Origin: Candidatus Thiodictyon intracellulare
GTDB taxonomy: Bacteria > Pseudomonadota > Gammaproteobacteria > Chromatiales > Chromatiaceae
Assembly (NCBI GenBank): GCA_016292295.1
Contig: JADNEJ010000443.1
Location: forward strand, 1-5,970
DNA length: 5,970 nucleotides
Direction of reading: 5' to 3'
Shown here: positions 1 to 4,830 of the stretch, in pieces
How the letters are laid out: each line of letters opens with the position of its first letter
How positions within the stretch are numbered: position 1 is the first letter of the stretch
Notes under the pieces: model-generated
Told to the model about the DNA's origin: nothing
The model's database searches: none
The model's input: only the letters and a program-made list of their open reading frames with translations
Position numbers and translations under genes: made by a program

Positions 1-153
1 ACTGTTGATGCCCCGCCTGCCTTCCCCTGCGTGTCCCCGCGTGCCACGGCCACTGACGGGTGCCGCCTGGCCGCGACGAGCGGCCGCCGCAACCTCCTGA
101 CTGCAAAAATGGCCAAAGTCGAGCTTCGGACATTTTTTACTACTCTGGGTTAG
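1..153 (+). pseudogene. C-terminal end of an unrecognised reading frame entering from the left edge
   Basis: Frame 1 is open from the first base to a TAG at 151-153, giving about 50 residues that end in KMAKVELRTFFTTLG. Third codon positions are GC-rich up to about position 105, which fits real coding in this genome, and the basic C-terminus is compatible with a protein tail. I do not recognise the family. A transposase tail is one possibility because repeats and gene fragments follow, but no catalytic motif is visible. It could be the end of an intact gene to the left or a remnant. A 6-bp inverted repeat (69-74 and 80-85) lies inside it. Confidence that this is coding at all is low. Confidence 0.3.
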
Positions 154-227
154 TTTTCACTTCTAAGGGTATGAAAATTCGGATTTCAGGCCAACCAATT
201 CGACGCTTATGACCGACTTTAACGCTT

Positions 228-255
228 GGTCTTGGGCGGATTTATGATCAAGGCC
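228..255 (+). repeat. Left copy of a 28-bp inverted repeat bounding a gene fragment
   Basis: This copy has the core GGGCGGATTTATGATCAAGG at 234-253. Its reverse complement recurs at 676-703 with 26 of 28 positions identical. The core contains the palindrome TGATCA. The transglycosylase similarity to the right stops within about six bases of its inner edge, so the repeat marks the fragment boundary. It resembles the terminal inverted repeat of an insertion sequence or MITE, but I cannot name a family. I see no convincing target-site duplication outside the pair. Confidence 0.75.
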
Positions 256-675
256 GACCACAGGTGTTGGAGCACCTGCCGAACATGCCGAACATAATTC
301 TGGGTCTCTGCGTAGGGCGAGATCTGGTTGCCGTTGCGGATCACGGGGATCACGGCGTTCTCCCCCCCCCCCCCCCGGCCAGTGCGAGGCGCAGGTCCTG
401 ACCAAACAGGTCGAGCAGATAGGCCGCCCCGCCGCGCACGTTCTCGACCGAGTTGAACGAATCTTTGACCCCGTAGCGCACGGCGGTGCCGGACATCGGG
501 CATCAACCCCTCGGCCCCAGCCCTGGACACCGCCTCATGGTTGTAGGCCGACTCGGTGCGGATCACCGCGTGCAACAGTTCAGGACTCAACTCGTAGACC
601 TGCGCATAGGCGTTGATCACCCGCTCGAAGCGGGCGCGCCGGGTCGCGACGGACTGGTCCTGGGGGGAGGCTTGG
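256..675 (-). pseudogene. Lytic transglycosylase (SLT/Slt70-like, GH23) catalytic-domain fragment, frameshifted
   Basis: On the minus strand the sequence encodes a soluble lytic transglycosylase domain, an enzyme type that cleaves the MurNAc-GlcNAc bond of peptidoglycan in the periplasm. The first part reads FERVINAYAQVYELSPELLH, then AVIRTESAYNHEAVSRAGAE with the catalytic Glu in RTES, then GLM. About 2 bases are then lost near the expected QLMP motif. The reading continues in another frame as AVRYGVKDSFNSVENVRGGA, then AYLLDLFGQDLRLALA. A 15-G run (362-376, C on plus) stands where AYNAG should be and is about 1 base short of it, which restores the first frame for ENAVIPVIRNGN and ISPYAETQNYVRHVRQVL. 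There is no start codon or signal peptide: a TGA inside the right repeat closes the frame upstream, and the C-terminus runs into the left repeat. It is a truncated remnant and almost certainly inactive. Confidence 0.85.
362..376. repeat. 15-base C homopolymer inside the transglycosylase fragment
   Basis: There are fifteen consecutive C on the plus strand (G in the coding direction). They lie exactly where this family has the AYNAG motif, between the codons for LALA and ENAV. A tract of this length is prone to slippage in replication and sequencing, so its exact length is uncertain. Confidence 0.9.
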
Positions 676-703
676 GGCCTTGATCACAAATCCGCCCAAG
701 GCC
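676..703 (-). repeat. Right copy of the 28-bp inverted repeat
   Basis: This is the inverted partner of 228-255, differing at two positions. The core is CCTTGATCACAAATCCGCCC at 678-697. Its own ends (GGCCTTG and CAAGGCC) also form an imperfect palindrome. It sits just outside the first recognisable transglycosylase residues and contributes an in-frame TGA upstream of them, so the fragment cannot be translated from a more distal start. Confidence 0.75.
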
Positions 704-783
704 GGCCGGCCCATGTCCATGTGGGCCTTTATGCGCGCAAGACAATGTTCTGAAAGGGAGCAGCGACGCCGGGACTGAACAAA

Positions 784-807
784 GTGGGCGGAATTATGAT
801 CAAGGCT
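784..807 (+). repeat. Third, solitary copy of the repeat core
   Basis: The core GGGCGGAATTATGATCAAGG (786-805) differs from the left copy at one of 20 positions and has the same orientation. No partner is visible to its right within the window. Its inner edge touches the TAG stop of a coding-like remnant on the minus strand (806-1000). That arrangement is typical of a transposase ending next to its terminal repeat, but it is only suggestive here. Confidence 0.65.
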
Positions 808-1000
808 AGGCTTGGGCCAGGGTGGGTGCCGACGAGGCGGCTGACACGGGCGTGGCGACGGGCCTCGACTTGAGGTCCGCGACCCGACCGAGATCCCGGC
901 CCAGTTTGGCCAGGCGTCGACGATTTTCGCTCACCAGCGGCTCCGACTCCCGTTTCCACGCAAGCCGGTACTTTGAGCCAGTGAGCGGGGCGTCGGTAAA
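806..1000 (-). pseudogene. Unrecognised C-terminal protein remnant abutting the third repeat
   Basis: One minus-strand frame reads FTDAPLTGSKYRLAWKRESE, then PLVSENRRRLAKLGRDLGRV and a low-complexity Ala/Ser/Pro tail ending ...TLAQA at the TAG at 806-808. The middle is charged and looks helical, and the composition is like a real protein. The frame has no start codon and meets a TAA about 35 bases upstream (near 1035). A second frame just upstream (about 1066-1005) reads KSFVLLFIKDADGLADVGAI and could join it through one frameshift, which would suggest a decayed gene. I do not recognise the family. A transposase remnant is possible because of the adjacent repeat. Confidence 0.35.
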
Positions 1001-1132
1001 ATAGCACCAACATCGGCAAGACCATCGGCATCTTTAATAAACAATAAAACAAAAGACTTAACGTGAAAGCCGCCGGCCGCATCCGAGCGCCGCCGACCCG
1101 CCGGACCCACCGCTCTAGGGGCCGACTTACTC
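1001..1132. other. AT-rich patch and short spacer without a defensible gene
   Basis: Positions 1001 to about 1065 are much richer in A and T than the surroundings and contain the near-direct repeat ACATCGGCAAG / CCATCGGCA. Minus-strand translation gives a stretch of hydrophobic residues (FTLSLLFYCLLKMPMVLPML), but it has no Shine-Dalgarno and continues into a meaningless frame, so I read it as a composition effect. The rest, to the nudF remnant, shows nothing I can name. Confidence 0.4.
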
Positions 1133-1759
1133 TCAAGCCGGTCCGCCCGTTGACGCCGCCCACAGCTCATGCACCCGGTGCCGATTCAAGGCCAACCACT
1201 GGACGGCGATGATCAGCGTGGCGGGGGTGCGCGGCTCGCGACCAAGCCCACGGATCGCCCGCTCCAGGTCCCACACCAGGACGCGTGTCCACTCGCCATC
1301 CCGCGGATCGTACCTAAACCGCGCTAAACCGGCAACCCGTACCTCGCCGCAAAAGAGTTCGGCCGACTCGTCGCTGAACCCGGGACTGGGACGACAGACG
1401 CCGATCCGGGTCATGGCCCGATCCGGCACTCGGCCTCCTCCAATGCCTCGCGACGCGCGGTCGCAGCACCGCTGCGACCCGCCTCGATTACCTCCTGGGG
1501 GGCTCCGGCTCCAAAACCAATCCGCCGGGGATGCCACCCAGGGCGCCGACGCGCATCTGCTCGACCAGCACGATGCACCCCGATACCGCGTCATAAGGCA
1601 GCACCGCCGCGGCGCCCAGGCCGTCGATACACTCCCAGTTTACGATGGTCCGCTCAGCCGCACCCGACGCTGCCTGGGCCAGCCGATAGCGATTGAGCTT
1701 CAGAAGTCCGTCCCGTCGTTCAGCGGCTCACGACCAATGATCTCGAACTCCCTGGCCAT
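1133..1759 (-). pseudogene. nudF: ADP-ribose pyrophosphatase (Nudix, NudF-type) pseudogene with multiple frameshifts
   Basis: From ATG (1757-1759) to TGA (1133-1135) it spans 209 codons, the same length as E. coli NudF, which hydrolyses ADP-ribose to AMP and ribose 5-phosphate. The pieces lie in order in changing frames. MAREFEIIGREPLNDG is followed by a shift from a 5-bp tandem duplication (1708-1717). Next come GLLKLNRYRLAQAASG, AAAVLPYDAVSGCIVLVEQM and RVGALGGIPGGLVLEP. After another shift come PQEVIEAGRSGAATARREAL and EEAECRIGP. After a one-base loss near 1415 come MTRIGVCRPSPGFSDESAEL and FCGEV. A compensated shift near GTIRGMASG leads to TRVLVWDLERAI and AATLIIAVQWLALNRHRVHE-like sequence (here TPATLIIAVQWLALNRHRVH). 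The Nudix box (GX5EX7REUXEEXGU) keeps REALEE but its first Gly reads Glu, the next Glu reads Arg, and the last Gly reads Glu. It is a non-functional remnant; NudF rather than another Nudix enzyme is inferred from the flanking conserved blocks. Confidence 0.9.
1459..1479. repeat. Perfect 9-bp hairpin inside the Nudix box of the nudF remnant
   Basis: GGTCGCAGC (1459-1467) and GCTGCGACC (1471-1479) are exact reverse complements separated by 3 bases. The hairpin covers the codons where the family has the first conserved Nudix Glu and the variable stretch before REALEE. Confidence 0.85.
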
Positions 1760-1939
1760 GCGCAAACCTTTGGATCGACTTTGCGGAACGTCGACATCCC
1801 TACTTTGGAACAGGGCTCGGGCCGAATCAAGTAGTCTTTGAGGACGTCATTAATTCCAGATGAATTTGATATGGTTATATTTGTTTCTTAGTGTGGCGCA
1901 AGAACCGACTAACTGGTGCATCTCAAGGCAAATTTGTTA
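1760..1939. other. Intergenic stretch between the nudF remnant and the DUF882 gene
   Basis: About 180 bases with a marked AT-rich core (about 1848-1893), unlike the coding sequence around it. It would have held the promoter of the leftward nudF gene. I see TATAAC-like and TTGATT-like hexamers on the minus strand but no convincing pair. No coding potential is evident. Confidence 0.5.
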
Positions 1940-1967
1940 TTGCCTTTCCGGTCACCCCGCCTATAAT
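1940..1967 (+). promoter_or_regulatory. Sigma70-type promoter for the DUF882 gene
   Basis: TTGCCT (1940-1945) and a perfect TATAAT (1962-1967) are separated by 16 bases. Transcription would start near 1974, leaving a leader of about 35 bases before the ATG at 2009. It is the best promoter match in the window. Confidence 0.75.
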
Positions 1968-1999
1968 CAGCCTGCACTATCCGCAACGTCACATTGTCC

Positions 2000-2005
2000 G
2001 GGGGG
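2000..2005 (+). promoter_or_regulatory. G-rich ribosome binding site deciding the 2009 start
   Basis: A run of six G lies 3 bases before ATG 2009, the spacing being short if the whole run is used and better if only its 5' part pairs. It supports ATG 2009 over the in-frame TTG at 1994, which has no such site and would put five extra residues before the Tat motif. Confidence 0.55.
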
Positions 2006-2008
2006 AAC

Positions 2009-2536
2009 ATGAACAGACGTTATTTCCTGGGGTTATCTCTGTCCGCCATGGCTGCACCAGTGCTGGCCAAGAAGCCAGCCGAACGCCCGCGCGCCCTGTC
2101 GCTGCACCACATGCACACGGACGAGAAGATCTCCGTGGTTTACCGCGAGGGCGACCACTACAAGCGCAGCGCCTTACAGCAGCTCAATTTTTTCCTGCGG
2201 GACTTCCGCACCGGCGACACCATGCCGATGGACCCGCAACTGCTCGACATCCTCTACGACGTTAAGGTCTCGCTCGGCGACCCCGAGGCCCGCTACGAGA
2301 TCCTGAGCGCCTACCGCACGCCGAAGACCAATGACATGTTGCGCTCCGAGGGCCACGGGGTCGCCCGCAACAGCATGCACCTGTACGGGCAGGCCATCGA
2401 CGTCCGCTTCCCCGACCTGGCCCCGAGCCATATCCGGGACGCCGCCCTCGCCTTGGGCCGCGGCGGTGTGGGCTACTATCCAAGCTCCAACTTTGTCCAT
2501 GTGGACACCGGCAACGTGCGCTCCTGGAAGGCCTGA
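2009..2536 (+). CDS. Tat-exported DUF882/YcbK-like peptidase M15-family protein
   Basis: This 175-residue protein matches the YcbK/DUF882 group (Peptidase_M15_2), related to zinc D,D- or L,D-carboxypeptidases and expected to trim peptidoglycan peptides in the periplasm. E. coli YcbK is about the same length (182). The N-terminus MNRRYFLGLSLSAMAAPVLA is a compact Tat signal: twin Arg at 3-4, short hydrophobic core, and probable cleavage after Ala20 (VLA). The catalytic domain follows. SAYRTPKTND (100-109) is the conserved substrate-side motif. The likely zinc ligands are His124 and Asp131 in NSMHLYGQAIDVRF, with His164 in NFVHVDTG near the end. ATG 2009 is chosen because it places the Tat motif at the start and has a G-rich site before it. 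The gene is monocistronic, with its own promoter upstream and a strong terminator 57 bases downstream. The family assignment is firm; the exact bond cleaved is inferred from relatives. Confidence 0.93.
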   Translation: MNRRYFLGLSLSAMAAPVLAKKPAERPRALSLHHMHTDEKISVVYREGDHYKRSALQQLNFFLRDFRTGDTMPMDPQLLDILYDVKVSLGDPEARYEILSAYRTPKTNDMLRSEGHGVARNSMHLYGQAIDVRFPDLAPSHIRDAALALGRGGVGYYPSSNFVHVDTGNVRSWKA

Positions 2537-2592
2537 TCAGGCCGGCCCGCTGCCAGACCCGCTGTTGACTGGTCTTTGATCCCAATGGGGGT

Positions 2593-2629
2593 ACAAAAAA
2601 CGCGGGGCCGCCAGCCCTGCGTTTTTTGT
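2593..2629. terminator. Strong rho-independent terminator, probably bidirectional
   Basis: Arms 2593-2608 and 2614-2629 pair over 16 positions with one G-U wobble around a 5-base loop. The GC-rich core is flanked by A6 on the left and T6 on the right, so either strand yields a hairpin followed by a U tract. It lies 57 bases after the DUF882 stop. It could also stop leftward transcripts from the exoribonuclease gene, whose stop codon is about 180 bases away. Confidence 0.9.
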
Positions 2630-2649
2630 TTGCGAATGGTCTGCGCCAT

Positions 2650-2739
2650 GGCGCCAGGCGGCGCCGGACAAGTTTATCCCAGCAGCACCCTCGGAGACCG
2701 CAGTCTCCGTCGAGTCAAAGAATCGGCGGGAGGATAAAC
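2650..2739. repeat. Structured intergenic stretch with nested inverted repeats
   Basis: Two structures sit side by side between convergent genes. First, GGCGCC (2650-2655) and GGCGCC (2660-2665) form a 6-bp hairpin with a 4-base loop. Second, GTTTATCC (2672-2679) pairs with GGATAAAC (2732-2739) and encloses an inner 7-bp hairpin, CGGAGAC (2692-2698) with GTCTCCG (2703-2709) around a CGCA tetraloop. There is no U tract, so these are not standard terminators. They could be the 3' end of the leftward exoribonuclease transcript, a repetitive palindromic element, or a small RNA; the sequence does not decide. Confidence 0.5.
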
Positions 2740-2808
2740 GCTCAGGCTGTCACGAGCAACAACCGCTGATCGATTTGCGTTGTTCTGCGAACAAATCATC
2801 TTTCAGAT

Positions 2809-4635
2809 TCAGCCCAACACCCGAAAACTTGCCGTCTGGCCCGGGATATCCACCTCCCGCACCGCCACCCGCAGGCCCTGGTTCAACTCCGGCTCTTCGC
2901 GCAGGCGTAGCCGCGTCTCCATGGCCAGCAGCGGCACCAGGGCCACACCCTTGCGGTCCTCTTTGCCGACGATGGTCGCCTGGCCCTGCCAGTCCGGGTG
3001 GTCTTTGAGGTAGACGAGTTTCCAGTGCAGGTTCGACAGCCGCTCGGTGCGCCGCACCAGGGCCGCGGCCGTCTCGGCCTCGCCGATGCGCTCGGTCACC
3101 TGTTCCGCGGTGAGGGTCGGCAGACCGGCGAGCCAGGCCCGGACCTGCTGATGGACCAGCAGATCCGAGTAGCGCCGCAAGGGGCTGGTCGCCCGAGTGT
3201 AGAGGGCCAGCCCCAGCCCCGCGTGTGGGTCTGGCGCCCCCACCAGACGGGACGGCTTGAAGGCCCGACGGCGGGCATACATCGCGGCCAGATCGCGCGG
3301 CTGCTCGCCGGCCTCGGGCGGGGCCTGGGTCGCATAGGGGATCGGGATGGCGCGCTCCAGACAAAAGCGCGCCGCGCCCTCCCCGGCCATCAACATGGCG
3401 TCCGCGACCAACTCCCGGCTCGCCAGCCGCGGCAGGGGACGAATCGTTACCCGGCCGTCCTGGACCCGCACGCTCACCTCCGGGAGATCCAGGCTGGTCG
3501 CCCCGGCGGCCGTCCGGCGGGCGCGAAAGCGACCGGTCAGGGCGCGCAGCGCGGCGAAGGGCTCCTCCGTCAGGCGTCCGTCCACGTCTTCATAGGTGAC
3601 GCGCTGGGCGCGGATCCAGGTGCGATGGACCGCCACCGACAGCAGCTCGCCCTGATCGTCGCTGCGCAAGGCAAACGACAGGGCGGGCGAGAGCGGTTGC
3701 AGTCCGAGCCCCAGGGATTCGGTCACGCCCGTCGGCAGCATGTTGATGACCCCCTCCGGGAGATACAGATTGCTCCCGCGCGCCCGCGCTTCCCGCTCGA
3801 TCTCGCTCTCGGTCGCGACCAGCGCGGCGACGTCCGCCACATGGACCCAGAGGCAGTCACCGTCGAGGCTCAGGGCGTCGTCTGGGTCCTGATTGCCCAC
3901 ATCGTCGATCGCATAGGCGGGCAGCGCGGTGAGGTCCAGCCGGTCCTCTTCGGCGAGCCCAGCGACCGGCCACAGGGGCTCCGCGGTGGGCACCCCGCAG
4001 CGCCGCGGATAGGGATTGTACCGGTCGCTCCAGTAGCCTACCTGGACTAGCGCCCGGTGGGCGTTGACCGGGGTCTGCTCGTGCCCCAGAGCCTCCAGAA
4101 TCCGGCTGCGCTCGCTCTGGCCCAGAGCCAGACGCTCCACCTCACCCAGGCGAAGCCCGTCCTCCGGGGCCGAGCATGAACCCGCCATCCGCACCAGGAA
4201 GGCCTGCCAGTCGCTCTCGGCGTTCGCCTTGGCGCCACGTTCGGCACGAGTGCGCTGCACCTCCTCACAGGTGCGAGCACGGATGGCCGCGGGCGTGCCG
4301 CTGAAGCTCAGGCCGTCCGCCACCAACTGCCAGGCGGCCCAGGCAGTGGCCGGGGTAAAGGCATTGAAGGCGAGTTCGGCCAACTCCCTGAGGGTCGTCT
4401 CGCCGCCCTCCAGCAGTTCCCAGGCGGCCTCCGGCTCCCCCTGCTGGGGCACGAGTTCAGTGAGACTGCGCAGCGGCCCGGGGTGGAGCAGTTCCACGTC
4501 CTTGGCCCGCACCCGCTTGGACTGCCCGCCCGCAAGCTCGATCTCGATCTTCTCGCCCAGGTTGACGATGCGGGCGGGATGCACCTTGTAGAGCACCAGG
4601 CTGTTCGCCGGGGGGCTGGGTTGATGTGTCGACAA
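2809..4635 (-). CDS. RNB-domain (RNase II/R-family) 3'-5' exoribonuclease
   Basis: The 608-residue protein belongs to the RNase II/VacB superfamily, cytoplasmic enzymes that degrade RNA processively from the 3' end to nucleoside 5'-monophosphates using Mg2+. The RNB domain spans about 235-530. The metal site AIDDVGNQDPDDAL has Asp244, Asp250, Asp252 and Asp253, matching the spacing of E. coli RNase II Asp201/207/209/210. RATSPLRRYSDLLVH (481-495) is the conserved RNA-binding and catalytic Arg motif. The last 60 residues look like a small beta-barrel, probably S1-like. The N-terminal 200 residues (LVLYKVHPARIVNLGEKIEI, then KRVRAKDVELLHPGPL) start with a beta-rich module and continue with a helical region, rather than an obvious pair of cold-shock domains; I do not recognise it. 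The start is taken as TTG 4635, with GGAG 11 bases upstream. The first in-frame ATG is residue 150, so a non-ATG start is needed; GTG at residue 14 is an alternative. It is divergent from ygfZ and convergent with the DUF882 gene. It is neither canonical rnb nor rnr, so no symbol is given. Confidence 0.93.
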   Translation of the reverse strand: MSTHQPSPPANSLVLYKVHPARIVNLGEKIEIELAGGQSKRVRAKDVELLHPGPLRSLTELVPQQGEPEAAWELLEGGETTLRELAELAFNAFTPATAWAAWQLVADGLSFSGTPAAIRARTCEEVQRTRAERGAKANAESDWQAFLVRMAGSCSAPEDGLRLGEVERLALGQSERSRILEALGHEQTPVNAHRALVQVGYWSDRYNPYPRRCGVPTAEPLWPVAGLAEEDRLDLTALPAYAIDDVGNQDPDDALSLDGDCLWVHVADVAALVATESEIEREARARGSNLYLPEGVINMLPTGVTESLGLGLQPLSPALSFALRSDDQGELLSVAVHRTWIRAQRVTYEDVDGRLTEEPFAALRALTGRFRARRTAAGATSLDLPEVSVRVQDGRVTIRPLPRLASRELVADAMLMAGEGAARFCLERAIPIPYATQAPPEAGEQPRDLAAMYARRRAFKPSRLVGAPDPHAGLGLALYTRATSPLRRYSDLLVHQQVRAWLAGLPTLTAEQVTERIGEAETAAALVRRTERLSNLHWKLVYLKDHPDWQGQATIVGKEDRKGVALVPLLAMETRLRLREEPELNQGLRVAVREVDIPGQTASFRVLG

Positions 4636-4739
4636 AAGGCTGATTGCTCCGAGACGATGGGGGGCCTCACCCGGGACGACGGGGCTGGGCCTGCTAGATG
4701 GATGGGTCGAGCGCCCAAGAAGGACTCGGGTCCGACTTT
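4636..4739. other. Leader of the exoribonuclease gene in the divergent intergenic region
   Basis: This stretch holds no gene. On the minus strand a GGAG sits at 4647-4650, which is the only ribosome-binding candidate for the TTG start at 4635. On the plus strand GGACTCGGGTCC (4722-4733) has 4-base complementary ends. Nothing else is evident. Confidence 0.4.
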
Positions 4740-4752
4740 GGGTATGATACCC
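4740..4752. promoter_or_regulatory. Palindromic divergent promoter/operator candidate
   Basis: GGGTATGATACCC is a perfect palindrome around a central G. It contains TATGAT on the plus strand (4743-4748) and TATCAT on the minus strand, both acceptable -10 hexamers for ygfZ and the exoribonuclease gene. Leaders would be about 75 and 100 bases. No good -35 hexamer is visible in either direction, so activator dependence or a regulator-binding half-site pair are alternatives. Confidence 0.4.
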
Positions 4753-4818
4753 TCATGCAGTGCTTCGCCGAGGTCTACGCGCGGCAATGACCGGCGAGCC
4801 ACCTTCGAGCCCATTGTT

Positions 4819-4825
4819 GAGGAAG
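4819..4825 (+). promoter_or_regulatory. Ribosome binding site of ygfZ
   Basis: GAGGAAG ends 5 bases before ATG 4831. It fixes the start against in-frame candidates upstream, which would add residues unlike the family. Confidence 0.75.
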
Positions 4826-4830
4826 CACCG

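Noticed and set aside
228..807. CRISPR-like array, because three copies of a repeat of about 25 bases occur
   Set aside because: Only three copies, in mixed orientation, spaced about 420 and 80 bases apart; this fits element ends and not spacer-repeat units.
729..1163. Minus-strand frame with a hydrophobic stretch resembling a membrane segment
   Set aside because: The hydrophobicity comes from a short AT-rich patch. No ribosome binding site is seen, and a different frame of the same strand has the more protein-like sequence at 806-1000.
1209..1841. Plus-strand open frame of 210 codons
   Set aside because: It is the complement of the nudF pseudogene; the recognisable protein blocks are all on the minus strand.
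2998..4050. Long plus-strand open frame (350 codons) antisense to the exoribonuclease gene
   Set aside because: It is a GC-rich shadow of the minus-strand gene. Its translation is low in structure, rich in Arg, Gly and Gln, and shows no motif, while the opposite strand carries an intact RNB catalytic site.
4483..4830. In-frame upstream extension of ygfZ
   Set aside because: The extension would overlap the exoribonuclease start antisense and has no family similarity. ATG 4831 with GAGGAAG matches the family N-terminus.
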